Below are positions 34,671-44,819 of a stretch of 64,000 bases of DNA, piece after piece (the first letter of the stretch is position 1; each line of letters starts with the position of its first letter). Location: the NCBI RefSeq assembly GCF_015330125.1, contig NZ_JADDXR010000002.1:3112685-3176684 (forward strand), read 5' to 3'. Source of the stretch: Zobellia nedashkovskayae. GTDB lineage: Bacteria > Bacteroidota > Bacteroidia > Flavobacteriales > Flavobacteriaceae. Made by a program: the position numbers and the translations under genes. The notes under the pieces were generated by a model that was given only the letters and a program-made list of their open reading frames with translations, was not told the DNA's origin and did not search any database.

Positions 34671-36422
34671 TTAATACCCTTCATTTTGAATCAGCGCTTC
34701 AGTTATATTTATTTCTGATTGCGGTATTGGTAAGTAGTACTGTTTTTTATCAAATGGTCTTGTTTCAATTGTAAATTCTTCAGAAGAAACATTTTCATCA
34801 AGATTTTTTATCCAGCGCATACCTTGTACGTCAAAACCAAGATTATCTTCATTTAACCAACGTCTTTCGTCAAAGAAGTTATGAGCTTCAAAGGCAAGCT
34901 CTATACGTCGCTCTCTTTTTATTGCCTCTAATAGTTCTGGACCGCTAGCTGTAATAGCTGGCTGCAAGGCTCTTTCTGAAACCCTACTTACATATCTTCT
35001 TGCCGTCTCTTCATCACCAGCTCTAAATGAAGCCTCTGCATAATTTAGATAAATTTCTGCAAGTCGATAGATGATATAAGGTCTTCCCGGGCTAGCTTGT
35101 TTTACATCTGTACCCAATGCCTCATTTTGAAATTTACGTATTGCATACCCAGTTGTAGAACCGTGTCTAAAATTCCCTAAGGTTTGTTGGTCTTGTGAAA
35201 AGGAATCCAAACCATCTGGTACAACCGTGTTATCTAAAGAAATAGCATAATCAATAGGTCTTCCTCTAAAAATAGCCCCTTGGTAATTGATATTGGCGTA
35301 AAAACGCATTTCGCGATTCTCGTAAGGGTTCGCTGCATCATAGGAAGGACTATCCGTAGTATTACCGTCATCCATATTATAAATTAAGGTGTGGTTGTGC
35401 AATGGTGTAGAAAGACTCCATCCATCAAAACCTCTAGGCGATTGCGCATTGTCAGGTTGGGTCGTTACATCGGTACCGTAGCCAAAAACAGTTCCCCCAA
35501 AAGGTCTTGCGAATAAGATATCTTGATTTGCTGATAAAAATAGTTCTTGGTAAGCCTTAGCATTTGGAGTACTTATCAAATCTCTATCCCCTACCAAATC
35601 AATAACCGCTTTAGCAGCATCTGCGGCATCTTGCCATTTGTTGGCCTTGTTATAGATGTACAATTCTAAATTAGATGATTGCGGAGCCATAGATGGGTCG
35701 TGCAAATCACTCGCTGCATACAACAAAGTTCTAGATTTCAGGGCCAATGCAGCCAATCTTGTAGCTCTGCCAAATTCTCTACTTTCTCTAGTTACAGGTA
35801 AAAGTGGCGCGATTTCATCTATTTCACTAACTATAAAATCTACGACCTCCTGATAACTATTACGCGGAATATTAAAGTCATCATCTAGCGTTGTTGCCGA
35901 AGTTAATAATGGTACCCCTCCATAGAACTTCAGTAATTTCGAATACTGATTAGCTCTTAAAAAACGCATTTCTGCCTTTAAGGCTTCTATTTCATCGGGA
36001 TTATTTACTTGAGCCTCACTACCTTCAACTAATTCTAAAAATACATTGGCTTGTCTTACATAGGTATAAAGGTCTTGCCATTTTTGACCTAACTGTCCTA
36101 CATTTTGAGAAGACCACCCTCTAAGAACTCCAAAGATGTCTAAGGCTTGTGTTGCTGCGTTGAAATTCATTCTAGCTTCAAGGGATGCTATCTCCACATT
36201 CATGTAACGAGCCCAAAATTGGGAGCCAACCCCAAATGACTCCGTACTGTTATAAGTTGTAAGTAATAACAATTCAACTTGTTCTGGTGTACTCAATACC
36301 AAATCACTGGCAAAAGAGTCCCTTACGTCTATATCCAAGCTTTCTTCACAACTGCTAAAGGTTATAAAGAACGCCATCAGCATTGTAATGCTTATTCTTT
36401 TTAGTACTATATTATTTTTCAT
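34671..36422 (-). CDS. susD: SusD/RagB-family glycan-binding lipoprotein (second pair)
   Basis: The lipoprotein signal is MKNNIVLKRISITMLMAFFI, then TFSSC-EESLDID, with acidic residues after the Cys as in surface lipoproteins. It has the SusD helical core (EMRFLRANQYSKLLKFYGGV, RLAALALKSRTLLYAASD) and C-terminal YRLAEIYLNYAEASFRAGDE and RRIELAFEAHNFFDERRW. At 583 aa it is typical. It starts 12 bp after susC across a run of 13 A residues. The substrate is not readable; the flanking sulfatases suggest a sulfated glycan. Confidence 0.95.
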   Translation of the reverse strand: MKNNIVLKRISITMLMAFFITFSSCEESLDIDVRDSFASDLVLSTPEQVELLLLTTYNSTESFGVGSQFWARYMNVEIASLEARMNFNAATQALDIFGVLRGWSSQNVGQLGQKWQDLYTYVRQANVFLELVEGSEAQVNNPDEIEALKAEMRFLRANQYSKLLKFYGGVPLLTSATTLDDDFNIPRNSYQEVVDFIVSEIDEIAPLLPVTRESREFGRATRLAALALKSRTLLYAASDLHDPSMAPQSSNLELYIYNKANKWQDAADAAKAVIDLVGDRDLISTPNAKAYQELFLSANQDILFARPFGGTVFGYGTDVTTQPDNAQSPRGFDGWSLSTPLHNHTLIYNMDDGNTTDSPSYDAANPYENREMRFYANINYQGAIFRGRPIDYAISLDNTVVPDGLDSFSQDQQTLGNFRHGSTTGYAIRKFQNEALGTDVKQASPGRPYIIYRLAEIYLNYAEASFRAGDEETARRYVSRVSERALQPAITASGPELLEAIKRERRIELAFEAHNFFDERRWLNEDNLGFDVQGMRWIKNLDENVSSEEFTIETRPFDKKQYYLPIPQSEINITEALIQNEGY

Positions 36423-36434
36423 ATTTTTTTTTTT

Positions 36435-39400
36435 TTAGAAACTAAAATTAACACCCAAAGTATATGTTTTTAGGGGGGTATACTGTGCTCCTCTAAAATT
36501 GTTATACCCCGTAGCTTCAGGGTCAAGGCCCAAATCCCAGATATCTGAGAAGAAAGTGGCTAGGTTAAATCCTCTGGCAAACAGACGAATGTCAGCAAAT
36601 TTGATAACATCGCTTTTTAAAGTGTACGAAAGTTCCACTTCTTTAAGGCGTACAAAAGAGGCGTCAAAATAGTAAATGTCAGCAAAACCATCAGTTCCGT
36701 CTATTTGCCCTCCACTTATAGCATCTCCTTGCGCAAACGCTCTTGGGTAGATTGAGTTTGTGTTGTTTGGTGTCCATCTTTCATTGAATACAAATTCTGG
36801 TTTTGCACCTGATTGATCAAAGAATACCAACGTTTCTGCTTCAGCTTGCCCTTGTAACAAGAAATTGAAACCAAAGGCTTTGTAATTGAAGCCCCCATAT
36901 ATACCGTATTGTACTTGTGGAATGTTTGAAGTTGATGTTCTGATAAAATCATTTCCATCAACTACACCATCATCATTTACGTCTACGTAAATTGGTTCTC
37001 CCGGTACAGTGCCCTCTCTTTTAATAGCAGTGGCATCAACCTGAGCTTGGTCTTTAAAGATTCCATTAGTCGGGAAGACGTTATTATAGGAGTCTATTGG
37101 TTTACCAGCTTGCTTTTGGGAATCTAGGATATTTTCTCCCTCAGGTAATGAAATCACTTCGTTACGAGCATTTGTAAAATTCATTCCTAAATTATAGGAG
37201 AAGTTATCGTTTACTTGATCATTCCAAGCCAATTCAAATTCGTAACCCCAACTTCTGGTCTCACCTATGTTTTCAGCCGGAATTTGACTATTCTGTAATC
37301 CTATAAACCCAGGAATAGCCCCTGATCTATTTACTAAAATATCTGATCTATCTTGTTCGTAATAGTTGAAATCACCTGATAATTTACTATCAAACAAGGT
37401 AAAGTTCAAACCAATGTTCCATAGCTTAGCCGTTTCCCAAGTTACGTCGGTATTTGCTAGCCTAGCAAGATTATAGGTGTTGGAAAAATTTTCACCACCT
37501 TCTCCTAATACATAATAATTTGGAAATCTTGTGCCTAATGGATTATTTGTGTTACCCGTATTTGTTCCAAGATCAAATAAGGAAAGGAATTGGTTAGCGC
37601 CAATACGATCGTTACCCATTTCTGACCAAGAAGCCCTTAGTTTTAAACCGTCGATCCAACTAACGTTCTCTAAGAAACTCTCTTTATCAATTGCCCACGA
37701 TACCGCAGCACTTGGAAATGTCCCATAACGATTGCCTTCACCAAATCTACTGGATCCATCGTATCGCATTGTAAAGTCAATAAAATATTTTTTCTTAAAA
37801 TCATACGATAGAGATCCAAAGAAATCTTGTCTTTTAAACTCAGAGCTAGTTCCACCCGAGGCCTGTCTATCATCATTGTTACCTTGAAACAATTCTCCTC
37901 TGCTAGCATCAGGAAATCCACCAACTTTTGATGCAAAGAAATTATTTGAATCATTATTTAGCCTTTCCATTCCTACGAAGGTACTTATGGAGTGGTCGCC
38001 AAACGTGTTATCGTAATGTAAACGTGCATTATAGATTTGTTCATCAAATTTATCAAATCTCTCGGTCAAGATACGTTCTGTTCCTTGCTGATTAGATCCA
38101 ATTCTTGGCTCAAAAGTTCCATCATCCCCTTGTGCGTAAAATGTCCAAGGAGAATACCAAGTTTTTCTATTGGTCTCTATTTTTCTAAACCCTGTAAATC
38201 CTTTTATACTTAACCCTTTTAATAACTTGCTCAGCTTCCAATCTACTGTAAAACGACCTGTAGTGGTATTTGTAAAGATATCATCAAACCCAGAGGCATT
38301 ACTAGAGGTTAAAATAGGATTTCCTTCATCGCCTCCTCGTGCAGGAAGACCATTGGGATATCTTGCAATTTCATTTGGCGGTAAACCAAAAATTAGTTTA
38401 TAAATATTATTGGCATCTACACCTGGCGCAGTCCTTTTACCAAAACGTGTAGCTAAATCTACTCCTAATTTGAAGCTATCAGTTAAATTGACATCAATAT
38501 TAGAGCGAAGTTGATATTGCTTAAAACCTAAAGAACCTGATTTATATAAACCTTTTTGGTCTATAAAATCACCACTAACGAAATACTTAGCTTTTTCGCT
38601 ACCTCCAGAAACAGAAAGAGATGTTCTAGATTCAGGAGAAGTCTTTGCTAATACCTCATCGGCCCAATCAGTATTTGGAAAGCCTGCAATATCCTGAGGT
38701 GTAAATAATGGGTCGGCATCTGCACCATTAACTCTTGCATTTATTTCATTCTCATAGGTTGCAAACTGGTTTACATCCATCAATTCTGGCCGTTTGGTAA
38801 AAGATGAAACGTTATACGCATGAGAGAAATTGATTTTAGGCTTGCCGGATTCACCTCTTTTTGTAGTTACCAGAATAACTCCGTTCGCTGCTCTAGAGCC
38901 ATAAATTGCGGCAGCGCCATCTTTAAGTACAGTAAGTGATGCAATATCTTGTGGTGCCAATTGAGAGAACGAATCTGAAGGAACCCCGTCAATTAAGATT
39001 AGTGGAGTATTATTTCCTAAAGTAGATTTACCTCTAATTAAAATAGTGGTAGCATCATCATCTGTATCGCCACCCCCACCATTACCTGCACCTGGTACAC
39101 CACCACGGTCACTAATAATTAGACCTGAAGCTCTACCTGCTAATGATTTGGCAACATCCTTACTTGATGATTGCTCAATAGCCTTGCTATTAATAGTACT
39201 TACTGATCCAGTTACTTCTCCTTTTTTCTTAGTAGAATACCCTAAAACAACTACTTCGTCTAATAATGCAGCATCCTCTTCTAAGGTAACGTTGATTTCC
39301 GATTTGCCATCCACTTGAACTTCTTTTGATGAATACCCTATATAGGAATATACAAGTGTAGTTTGGTCATCATCAATAGTAATACTGTAATTACCATCAA

Positions 39401-39665
39401 AATCTGTTGAAGTACCATTGGTGGTTCCTTTAACTAGAATGGTTACACCTGGCAATGGACCCGTTGCATCCGATACCGTACCTGTTACGGTTTGTTGAAT
39501 TGGGTTGGAGGTGAGGTCGTTTTCTAAAGATGATTCCGTTAAATCTGAAGACGCGTGTGATTGGAAGGGAATCGTTATCGTTAAGATTATCGCGAACTTT
39601 AATGCGAGTAATCTCTTGATGGAATTGCCCGGGCAATCCGCATCAGTAAACCATTTGATTTTCAT
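36435..39665 (-). CDS. susC: SusC-like TonB-dependent outer-membrane transporter (second pair)
   Basis: 1076 aa. A signal segment (LLALKFAIILTITIPFQSHA) is followed by a CarboxypepD_reg-like domain (TVTGTVSDATGPLPGVTILV), the TonB box region (DEVVVLGYSTKKKGEVTGSV), plug motifs (LILIDGVPSDS, GSRAANGVILVTTKRG) and a barrel ending in TLGVNFSF. An unusual Gly/Asp insert, GAGNGGGGDTDDD, sits in the plug just before ATTILIRG. With the next gene it forms an oligosaccharide importer. It is transcribed toward the convergent sulfatases. Confidence 0.95.
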   Translation of the reverse strand: MKIKWFTDADCPGNSIKRLLALKFAIILTITIPFQSHASSDLTESSLENDLTSNPIQQTVTGTVSDATGPLPGVTILVKGTTNGTSTDFDGNYSITIDDDQTTLVYSYIGYSSKEVQVDGKSEINVTLEEDAALLDEVVVLGYSTKKKGEVTGSVSTINSKAIEQSSSKDVAKSLAGRASGLIISDRGGVPGAGNGGGGDTDDDATTILIRGKSTLGNNTPLILIDGVPSDSFSQLAPQDIASLTVLKDGAAAIYGSRAANGVILVTTKRGESGKPKINFSHAYNVSSFTKRPELMDVNQFATYENEINARVNGADADPLFTPQDIAGFPNTDWADEVLAKTSPESRTSLSVSGGSEKAKYFVSGDFIDQKGLYKSGSLGFKQYQLRSNIDVNLTDSFKLGVDLATRFGKRTAPGVDANNIYKLIFGLPPNEIARYPNGLPARGGDEGNPILTSSNASGFDDIFTNTTTGRFTVDWKLSKLLKGLSIKGFTGFRKIETNRKTWYSPWTFYAQGDDGTFEPRIGSNQQGTERILTERFDKFDEQIYNARLHYDNTFGDHSISTFVGMERLNNDSNNFFASKVGGFPDASRGELFQGNNDDRQASGGTSSEFKRQDFFGSLSYDFKKKYFIDFTMRYDGSSRFGEGNRYGTFPSAAVSWAIDKESFLENVSWIDGLKLRASWSEMGNDRIGANQFLSLFDLGTNTGNTNNPLGTRFPNYYVLGEGGENFSNTYNLARLANTDVTWETAKLWNIGLNFTLFDSKLSGDFNYYEQDRSDILVNRSGAIPGFIGLQNSQIPAENIGETRSWGYEFELAWNDQVNDNFSYNLGMNFTNARNEVISLPEGENILDSQKQAGKPIDSYNNVFPTNGIFKDQAQVDATAIKREGTVPGEPIYVDVNDDGVVDGNDFIRTSTSNIPQVQYGIYGGFNYKAFGFNFLLQGQAEAETLVFFDQSGAKPEFVFNERWTPNNTNSIYPRAFAQGDAISGGQIDGTDGFADIYYFDASFVRLKEVELSYTLKSDVIKFADIRLFARGFNLATFFSDIWDLGLDPEATGYNNFRGAQYTPLKTYTLGVNFSF

Positions 39666-39720
39666 AAATTTGAATTAGTTAGAGTTAATATGCCCCAGAG
39701 TCAATGGGGTATTACTTTAC

Positions 39721-39737
39721 TTCATGCATAGCATGAA
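39721..39737 (-). promoter_or_regulatory. Palindrome in the susC leader
   Basis: A perfect 7-3-7 inverted repeat TTCATGC-ATA-GCATGAA lies 56 bp upstream of the susC start. It is either an operator or a 5'-UTR hairpin. Confidence 0.4.
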
Positions 39738-40153
39738 TTTCTAAAAGGGGAGTGTTAGCGCACTTTCCTTTTTTTTTGTCAGTTATATTTTAGTTTTTAA
39801 GGATTGAGTAATTGGTTCATAAGGAGTTGAATTGGTTTGTTAAATTGTTAATGCTCATTTAATTTTTACAAATGAACCACAAAAACGAAGGAAGATATTT
39901 GCGAAATTTAACTAGGGATTGCACTATTTTACCATTTTTAGGGTTTTAGTGGATAAATTGTGCCTAAATTGAGTTTATGCTAATTTAGAATTAGCTTTTT
40001 TGAAGAATTTTGATAACATGCTGCCTAAAAACAGAGAAATACTGGAGAAACCACAGTGCTTTTGGAAAAATCTAATGAGAAATTATTAAAGCGGACAAGT
40101 ATCCGTAATGTAAGAAGTGCTAGTAAGGGTAAAAATAGCCGACTGAGTAAGAA

Positions 40154-40197
40154 AAACATTCTTCTTTTTTCAATGCAGAGAAAAAAGAAAAATGTTT
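40154..40197 (-). terminator. Terminator after the PAS kinase/response regulator pair
   Basis: An 18-bp stem with a single mismatch (AAACATTCTTCTTTTTTC against GAAAAAAGAAAAATGTTT) and an 8-nt loop. A second perfect 7-bp hairpin, AACATTG/CAATGTT (40209-40227), directly abuts the gene end. Both lie downstream of the minus-strand response regulator. Confidence 0.7.
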
Positions 40198-40227
40198 ATT
40201 GAATATATAACATTGGTAATCAATGTT

Positions 40228-40626
40228 TTACAATAAAGAGAACACAGACTGAAGCTGTTCTGCTTTTATAGGCTTTACAAAATAGTCGGCGATAGAATGA
40301 ATTTTTTTGGCTCTTTCAATATCTATAGGGTCTAAGGAAGATGAAATCATATAGATATTTATTTTCTTACTTAGCTGATCTTCAATTTTAGAAAATTCTT
40401 TCATGAATTGAAATCCATCCATAACGGGCATATCAATATCTAGAAAGATAACATCGGGTAATTCTGAGTCAATGTTAAGGTTTTTTAATATGAAGGCCAA
40501 CGCCACTTCACCGTCTTCAAAATCCATGGTATTTGCTTCTAAATGCATGGTTTCCATTTTTTTTACAACGGTATAACGATAGATATAATCATCATCTATG
40601 ATACAAATTTTAGGGGTACTTTTCAT
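40228..40626 (-). CDS. Single-domain CheY-like response regulator
   Basis: 132 aa with only a receiver domain. It has the acidic pocket (CIIDDDYIYRY), the phospho-acceptor Asp in VIFLDIDMPVMDGF, and the conserved Lys in YFVKPIKAEQ. There is no output domain, so it signals by protein-protein contact. It starts 4 bp after the stop of the multi-PAS kinase and is almost certainly its partner. Confidence 0.92.
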   Translation of the reverse strand: MKSTPKICIIDDDYIYRYTVVKKMETMHLEANTMDFEDGEVALAFILKNLNIDSELPDVIFLDIDMPVMDGFQFMKEFSKIEDQLSKKINIYMISSSLDPIDIERAKKIHSIADYFVKPIKAEQLQSVFSLL

Positions 40627-40630
40627 TTGT

Positions 40631-43297
40631 TCAATTAAAATTTATGGTAAAAGTTGTCCCAACGTCTACTTTACTGGAAGCATTAATGGTGCCCCCCATA
40701 GACTCTATTTGAGATTTTGTTAGAAATAAACCAACACCTTTGGCATCTGGGTGTCTGTGGAAGACCTTATTCAAACCAAACAATTTATGGCCATGTTGTT
40801 CTAAATCTATGCCTAGACCATTATCCCTGAATTCCAACATTATATTACCATTTAGGTTTGTGGATTCAATTTCTATTTCTGGTTTGCGAATTTTTGATCG
40901 GTACTTCATACTATTACTAATCAGATTCAAAAAAATACTTTCTAAATATATTTTATGATACTTAATTTTTGAGCATTTAGAGAAGTCAGAGGTAATAGAA
41001 GCGCCGGATTTTAATATTTCACCGGCCAACAAATCTTTGGTTGTATTTAAGACGTCTTCAAACTCAATTTCTTCAACATCTTCATCTGAATGAGGACCTT
41101 TTGTTTTTAACGCTTCAATGAGGGTATTTAGTGTTAAGGTGAGGTGATTTATTACTGTTTCAAATTTATCGAACAAACTTTCCTTTAGGACTTCATCGTC
41201 TGTTGTTTTATAAATGTCTAAAAGAGAATTAAGATTACTTACTGGTGAACGTAAGTTATGAGAGGTTATATGGGTAAAATCTGCTAACTGTCTGTTCTGT
41301 TCAGTTAATTTGTGAGCTAAGACTTCTAGATTTTCTTTGGCTTTAAGAATTTTATATTCTGCCGCTTTTTGTTTGGTAATATTTCGGATAGCAAGAGATG
41401 TAAACAGCTCACTTTCCCATTCTACAGGTCCCATATTTATTGAAATAGGTACTTCTTCTCCGTTTTTACGTAATCCAACAAGTTCTTCTACAACACCAAC
41501 TTGTCTTGTATTATTAGAATTAGAGAATTTAGACGCCTTTATAAAGGGTAATATATTAGGAATAAAATCTTCTATATATTCTTTTAATAATTCATCTGGT
41601 GAACATTGGAATAAGGTTTCAGTCTGCTTGTTAATAATCTGGATAGTACCTTCTTCATTGATGATTATAATAGCATCTGGTGCTGATTCTAAAAGACCTT
41701 TTAATTTTTTTTCGGCCATTTTCAGTTCCGTAATGTCCTGTGTTGTACCTATTATCTCCGTAATTTCTCCTTTTTCATTAGTAACGACCTTACCCATTAC
41801 ATGAATTGTTTTAACTCTTCCGGAAGGAGTTACAATTTTATGGGTAAAACTTCTAAAAGTTTTGGATTGGACAGTTTCTCGCATATGATCTAATATCATT
41901 TGCTTATCATCTGGGTGGACGAGTGCTTCAAACTTATCTTGGCTAAAATCAGAGCCATCTCCTTGACTTTCAAAAATTTCATGGAGACTCTTAGACCAAT
42001 ACCCTTGGCCGGTAATAAAATTGCGTCGCCAATGCCCCATTAAGGTTATTTGCTCAGCGAAATTCAACAACTCATTTTTTGCGATAAGTTCGTTCTGGTA
42101 CTTTTTTAATTCAGATATATCTGTGGACACAACTATAAAGCCTATATTTTTTCCTAAATCATCTTTTACTGATGATACTGTACATTGTACAGGTACTGTA
42201 AAGCCGTCCTTGCGGATGTAGGTCCATTCTCTGGTGTCGTTTACATTTTCAACAGGTAAATCTTCATAATGGCTAAAGTTATCAGGATTCTTCCCGTGCG
42301 TAGTAGCAAGGTCTTCTCTAAACTTGCTTACCTGATCCGGATATAGAAAACAAGTTGGGTCTTTCTTACCTTCCATCTCCTCCGCAGAATACCCTAAAAG
42401 TTTTTCAGCACCTTTATTAAAATGGTTTATATAACCCGTACTATCTGTTGAGAAAATAGAAATGGACTCTGAGTTGTATATGGCTTTTAGCTGCGCATGT
42501 GCTTTGCTTAACTGTGTTTTGTAAAATGTAACATCACTTATATCTTGTACAAGTCCAATAACATTACTGTATTTGCCATCTATAATTTCTATTTTTCCAA
42601 TAACCCGTACCCATCGTATATTGTTTTTTGCTGTTATGAGTTCAAAATCAAAATCAAAAGGAATACCTTTTTCAATGGTGTCTTCTACACAGGAACGGAG
42701 TTTAGGACGACTAGTTTTTTCTTCAAAGAAATCTATAGCTTTATCTAGGTTGGGTTTATAACCTTCGGGCACTTCATGTATTTCACGTGTTATTTTACTC
42801 CAGTATACCTTTTTTGTAGCTAAATTTATCTCCCAAGTGCCCATTTTGGCAACCTCTTTTGTTTGAGTGAAAATATCCTCTGTTCTGGCTTTTTTTAGTT
42901 CACTTTCTTTATGGTGTGTAACATCTATAGTATGTATGAACAAACCTCCTACCTTGCCTTTTGAAATGTACCAAGGACTAATATCCCAATAGAGCCATTG
43001 TACCGTGCCATCTTCACGTTTAAAAGGAGCTTCGTCATAGACGTCTATAGCCCTTTCAAGACATTGTTGATGTAAATCTTTTGAATCTTGATTTATTTCT
43101 GGAAACAAATCATAATGGCATTGACCAACAATTTCTATACCCTGTAATTTGTAGTCTTTTATCCAGCAATTGGAAGCGGCTATATAGCACATGTTTTTAT
43201 CGAACATGGCAATAGCGGTCGGTGCCTGTTCAATAAAGATTTCGAGATATGGTATTTTCAATTTCGGTTTTTTGGTAGTTTTCCCCAAATCTTGCAA
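40631..43297 (-). CDS. Multi-PAS sensor histidine kinase
   Basis: 888 aa with no membrane segment, so probably a cytoplasmic sensor. About five PAS/PAC units are recognisable (beginning near residues 20, 135, 265, 410 and 530; e.g. SISIFSTDSTGYINHFNKGA and PDAIIIINEEGTIQIINKQT). The kinase core follows: dimerisation helix with phospho-His in DFTHITSHNLRSPVSNL, then an HATPase with NSMKYR, FRDNGLGIDL and GVGLFLTKSQIESMGG. Tandem PAS domains suggest redox, light or small-molecule sensing. It is paired with the CheY-like protein 4 bp downstream. Confidence 0.92.
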   Translation of the reverse strand: MQDLGKTTKKPKLKIPYLEIFIEQAPTAIAMFDKNMCYIAASNCWIKDYKLQGIEIVGQCHYDLFPEINQDSKDLHQQCLERAIDVYDEAPFKREDGTVQWLYWDISPWYISKGKVGGLFIHTIDVTHHKESELKKARTEDIFTQTKEVAKMGTWEINLATKKVYWSKITREIHEVPEGYKPNLDKAIDFFEEKTSRPKLRSCVEDTIEKGIPFDFDFELITAKNNIRWVRVIGKIEIIDGKYSNVIGLVQDISDVTFYKTQLSKAHAQLKAIYNSESISIFSTDSTGYINHFNKGAEKLLGYSAEEMEGKKDPTCFLYPDQVSKFREDLATTHGKNPDNFSHYEDLPVENVNDTREWTYIRKDGFTVPVQCTVSSVKDDLGKNIGFIVVSTDISELKKYQNELIAKNELLNFAEQITLMGHWRRNFITGQGYWSKSLHEIFESQGDGSDFSQDKFEALVHPDDKQMILDHMRETVQSKTFRSFTHKIVTPSGRVKTIHVMGKVVTNEKGEITEIIGTTQDITELKMAEKKLKGLLESAPDAIIIINEEGTIQIINKQTETLFQCSPDELLKEYIEDFIPNILPFIKASKFSNSNNTRQVGVVEELVGLRKNGEEVPISINMGPVEWESELFTSLAIRNITKQKAAEYKILKAKENLEVLAHKLTEQNRQLADFTHITSHNLRSPVSNLNSLLDIYKTTDDEVLKESLFDKFETVINHLTLTLNTLIEALKTKGPHSDEDVEEIEFEDVLNTTKDLLAGEILKSGASITSDFSKCSKIKYHKIYLESIFLNLISNSMKYRSKIRKPEIEIESTNLNGNIMLEFRDNGLGIDLEQHGHKLFGLNKVFHRHPDAKGVGLFLTKSQIESMGGTINASSKVDVGTTFTINFN

Positions 43298-43728
43298 TTT
43301 TATAAGAATACACCTTCAAGTTAGCTATATTTTTTATATTAAATGTAGGCTTTATTCTTTAATTGTAAGAATTTTATTTCAATATGATTTGTCCTGTGTG
43401 CTACATACATCAAAAGTAACCTGTAGTCCTAAGGAGGTATTTAGTTTGTTTCTACCAAATAACATCAACGTACAATCATAATTATTAATGTACTTTTTTA
43501 AAGCTCTTTATAATTTAAATCTTTTGTTGAGTTACAAAAGAATAGGTTCTGTAAGCTTAAAATTCTTGGTCAAGGTTTGGTCTACCCAACCACTTTTAGA
43601 AATAGTAAAACTAAATTTGATACGGATGCTTAATCATAATTATACCTTCCCAAATCACAAGATTTTCTAAAATATATACAGAAGTATCTTATAAATATCA
43701 TCTTTGTAAACAGAATTATATCTTACAT
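43298..43728. other. Divergent intergenic region between the two kinase systems
   Basis: 431 bp, AT-rich, and it must hold both promoters. A 60-codon plus-strand frame (43488-43670) has no family resemblance. I see no clear repeat, operator or RNA. Confidence 0.5.
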
Positions 43729-44817
43729 ATGGCTACGGTTAAAGATAAATTAAAGGAACGTATTAAAGAGTTGACTTGCCTTTATGAGGTAACTTCAATA
43801 ATAGCAAATTCCGACTTTGATCAGTTAGAGATTTCGCTAGAAGCTATTGTTTATAGTGTTAAAAACGCGTGGCAGTTTAATTTACTTAGCGAAGTACATT
43901 TAAGTTTGGGCGAATATAGCGTCCAGACAGATGGCTTCAAGGATACCATGACTTTAATGCATTCTGATATTAAGGTTTTTAATAAGGTTAGTGGTACTCT
44001 AAAAGTAGGATATCCAGAGGACAGGTATTTTTATGCAGACTTTCTGGAGGAGGAAAAAGACTTATTGAACAATGTTTCCATAGCCATAGGGAACTTACTG
44101 GAAAGAAAGCAGATTAGAGAAAGCGAGGCAAAAGTAAAACGCCAAATGGAACGTACGGACAGGCTTCATATTCTTGGTGAGATTACTGCAGGTATTGCCC
44201 ATGAGCTTAATACACCGCTGGCGAATATTCTAGGTTTTACGGAACTTCTTAAAGAGCGGGTAAGTAATGCAGGTGCCTTAAGAGATCTTGATAAAATTGT
44301 TGAGAATGCAATATTCAGTCGTGAAATAGTCAAAAAATTAATGTTCTTTGCTTGCGAAATGCCGCAGGAAATGCAGCCGGTAGAACTGAACCCTATTATA
44401 GAAAGTACACTTAAATTATTAACACCTTCGTTCCGCGAAAAGAATCTCAAACTTATTAAAAAATTTGGTTCAGACGATATTCGGTTGCGGGCAGATAAAG
44501 TTCAGTTTACCCAAGTACTTTTTAATTTGGTGATGAATGCAATTTATTATTCACCAATAAAAGGAACGGTAGGTGTTTCTATAATTGAAAAAGGGAAGAA
44601 TATTCAAATCCGTATTTCAGATGAAGGAGTAGGTATTGATCCCAAAATAGAAGATAAAATTTTTGAACCATTTTTCACTACTAAGCCTTTGGGAGAAGGT
44701 TCTGGACTTGGGCTAAGTGTTGTTCATGGTATTATTAGTAGTCATAAGGGCACCATAGAACATAGACCCAATAAGCTTAAAGGCACTGTTTTTATTCTGG
44801 ATTTTCCTAAATTATAA
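43729..44817 (+). CDS. Sensor histidine kinase (NtrB-like partner of the sigma-54 regulator)
   Basis: 362 aa, soluble. An N-terminal GAF-like sensor region (KERIKELTCLYEVTSIIANS, with LLNNVSIAIGNLLERKQIRE leading out) is followed by a HisKA helix with phospho-His in GIAHELNTPLANILGF. The HATPase domain has NAIYYSP, ISDEGVGIDP and GSGLGLSVVHGII. The response-regulator gene starts 2 bp after its stop, so the two form one unit. The signal is unknown. Confidence 0.93.
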   Translation: MATVKDKLKERIKELTCLYEVTSIIANSDFDQLEISLEAIVYSVKNAWQFNLLSEVHLSLGEYSVQTDGFKDTMTLMHSDIKVFNKVSGTLKVGYPEDRYFYADFLEEEKDLLNNVSIAIGNLLERKQIRESEAKVKRQMERTDRLHILGEITAGIAHELNTPLANILGFTELLKERVSNAGALRDLDKIVENAIFSREIVKKLMFFACEMPQEMQPVELNPIIESTLKLLTPSFREKNLKLIKKFGSDDIRLRADKVQFTQVLFNLVMNAIYYSPIKGTVGVSIIEKGKNIQIRISDEGVGIDPKIEDKIFEPFFTTKPLGEGSGLGLSVVHGIISSHKGTIEHRPNKLKGTVFILDFPKL

Positions 44818-44819
44818 GT

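Larger units (their letters stand above)
39666..40227. other. Intergenic region upstream of the second susC
   Basis: 562 bp. Near susC it holds a palindrome TTCATGC-ATA-GCATGAA (39721-39737) and a CCCC/GGGG mini-stem (39694-39710). Toward the response-regulator end it holds two hairpins (40154-40197, 40209-40227). The susC promoter should lie between these. No gene was recognised; a 23-codon ATG frame at 40018 is not convincing. Confidence 0.55.

Noticed and set aside
40018..40089. 23-codon ATG frame upstream of the second susC
   Set aside because: No SusC-like leader or supporting structure is present; a chance frame is more likely.
41337..41804. 155-codon plus-strand open frame
   Set aside because: It is antisense to the PAS kinase. 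Its composition is Ser/Ile-rich, as expected from a shadow frame.
43488..43670. 60-codon plus-strand frame in the divergent kinase gap
   Set aside because: There is no recognisable leader, domain or conserved pattern. It would also sit across the expected promoters.
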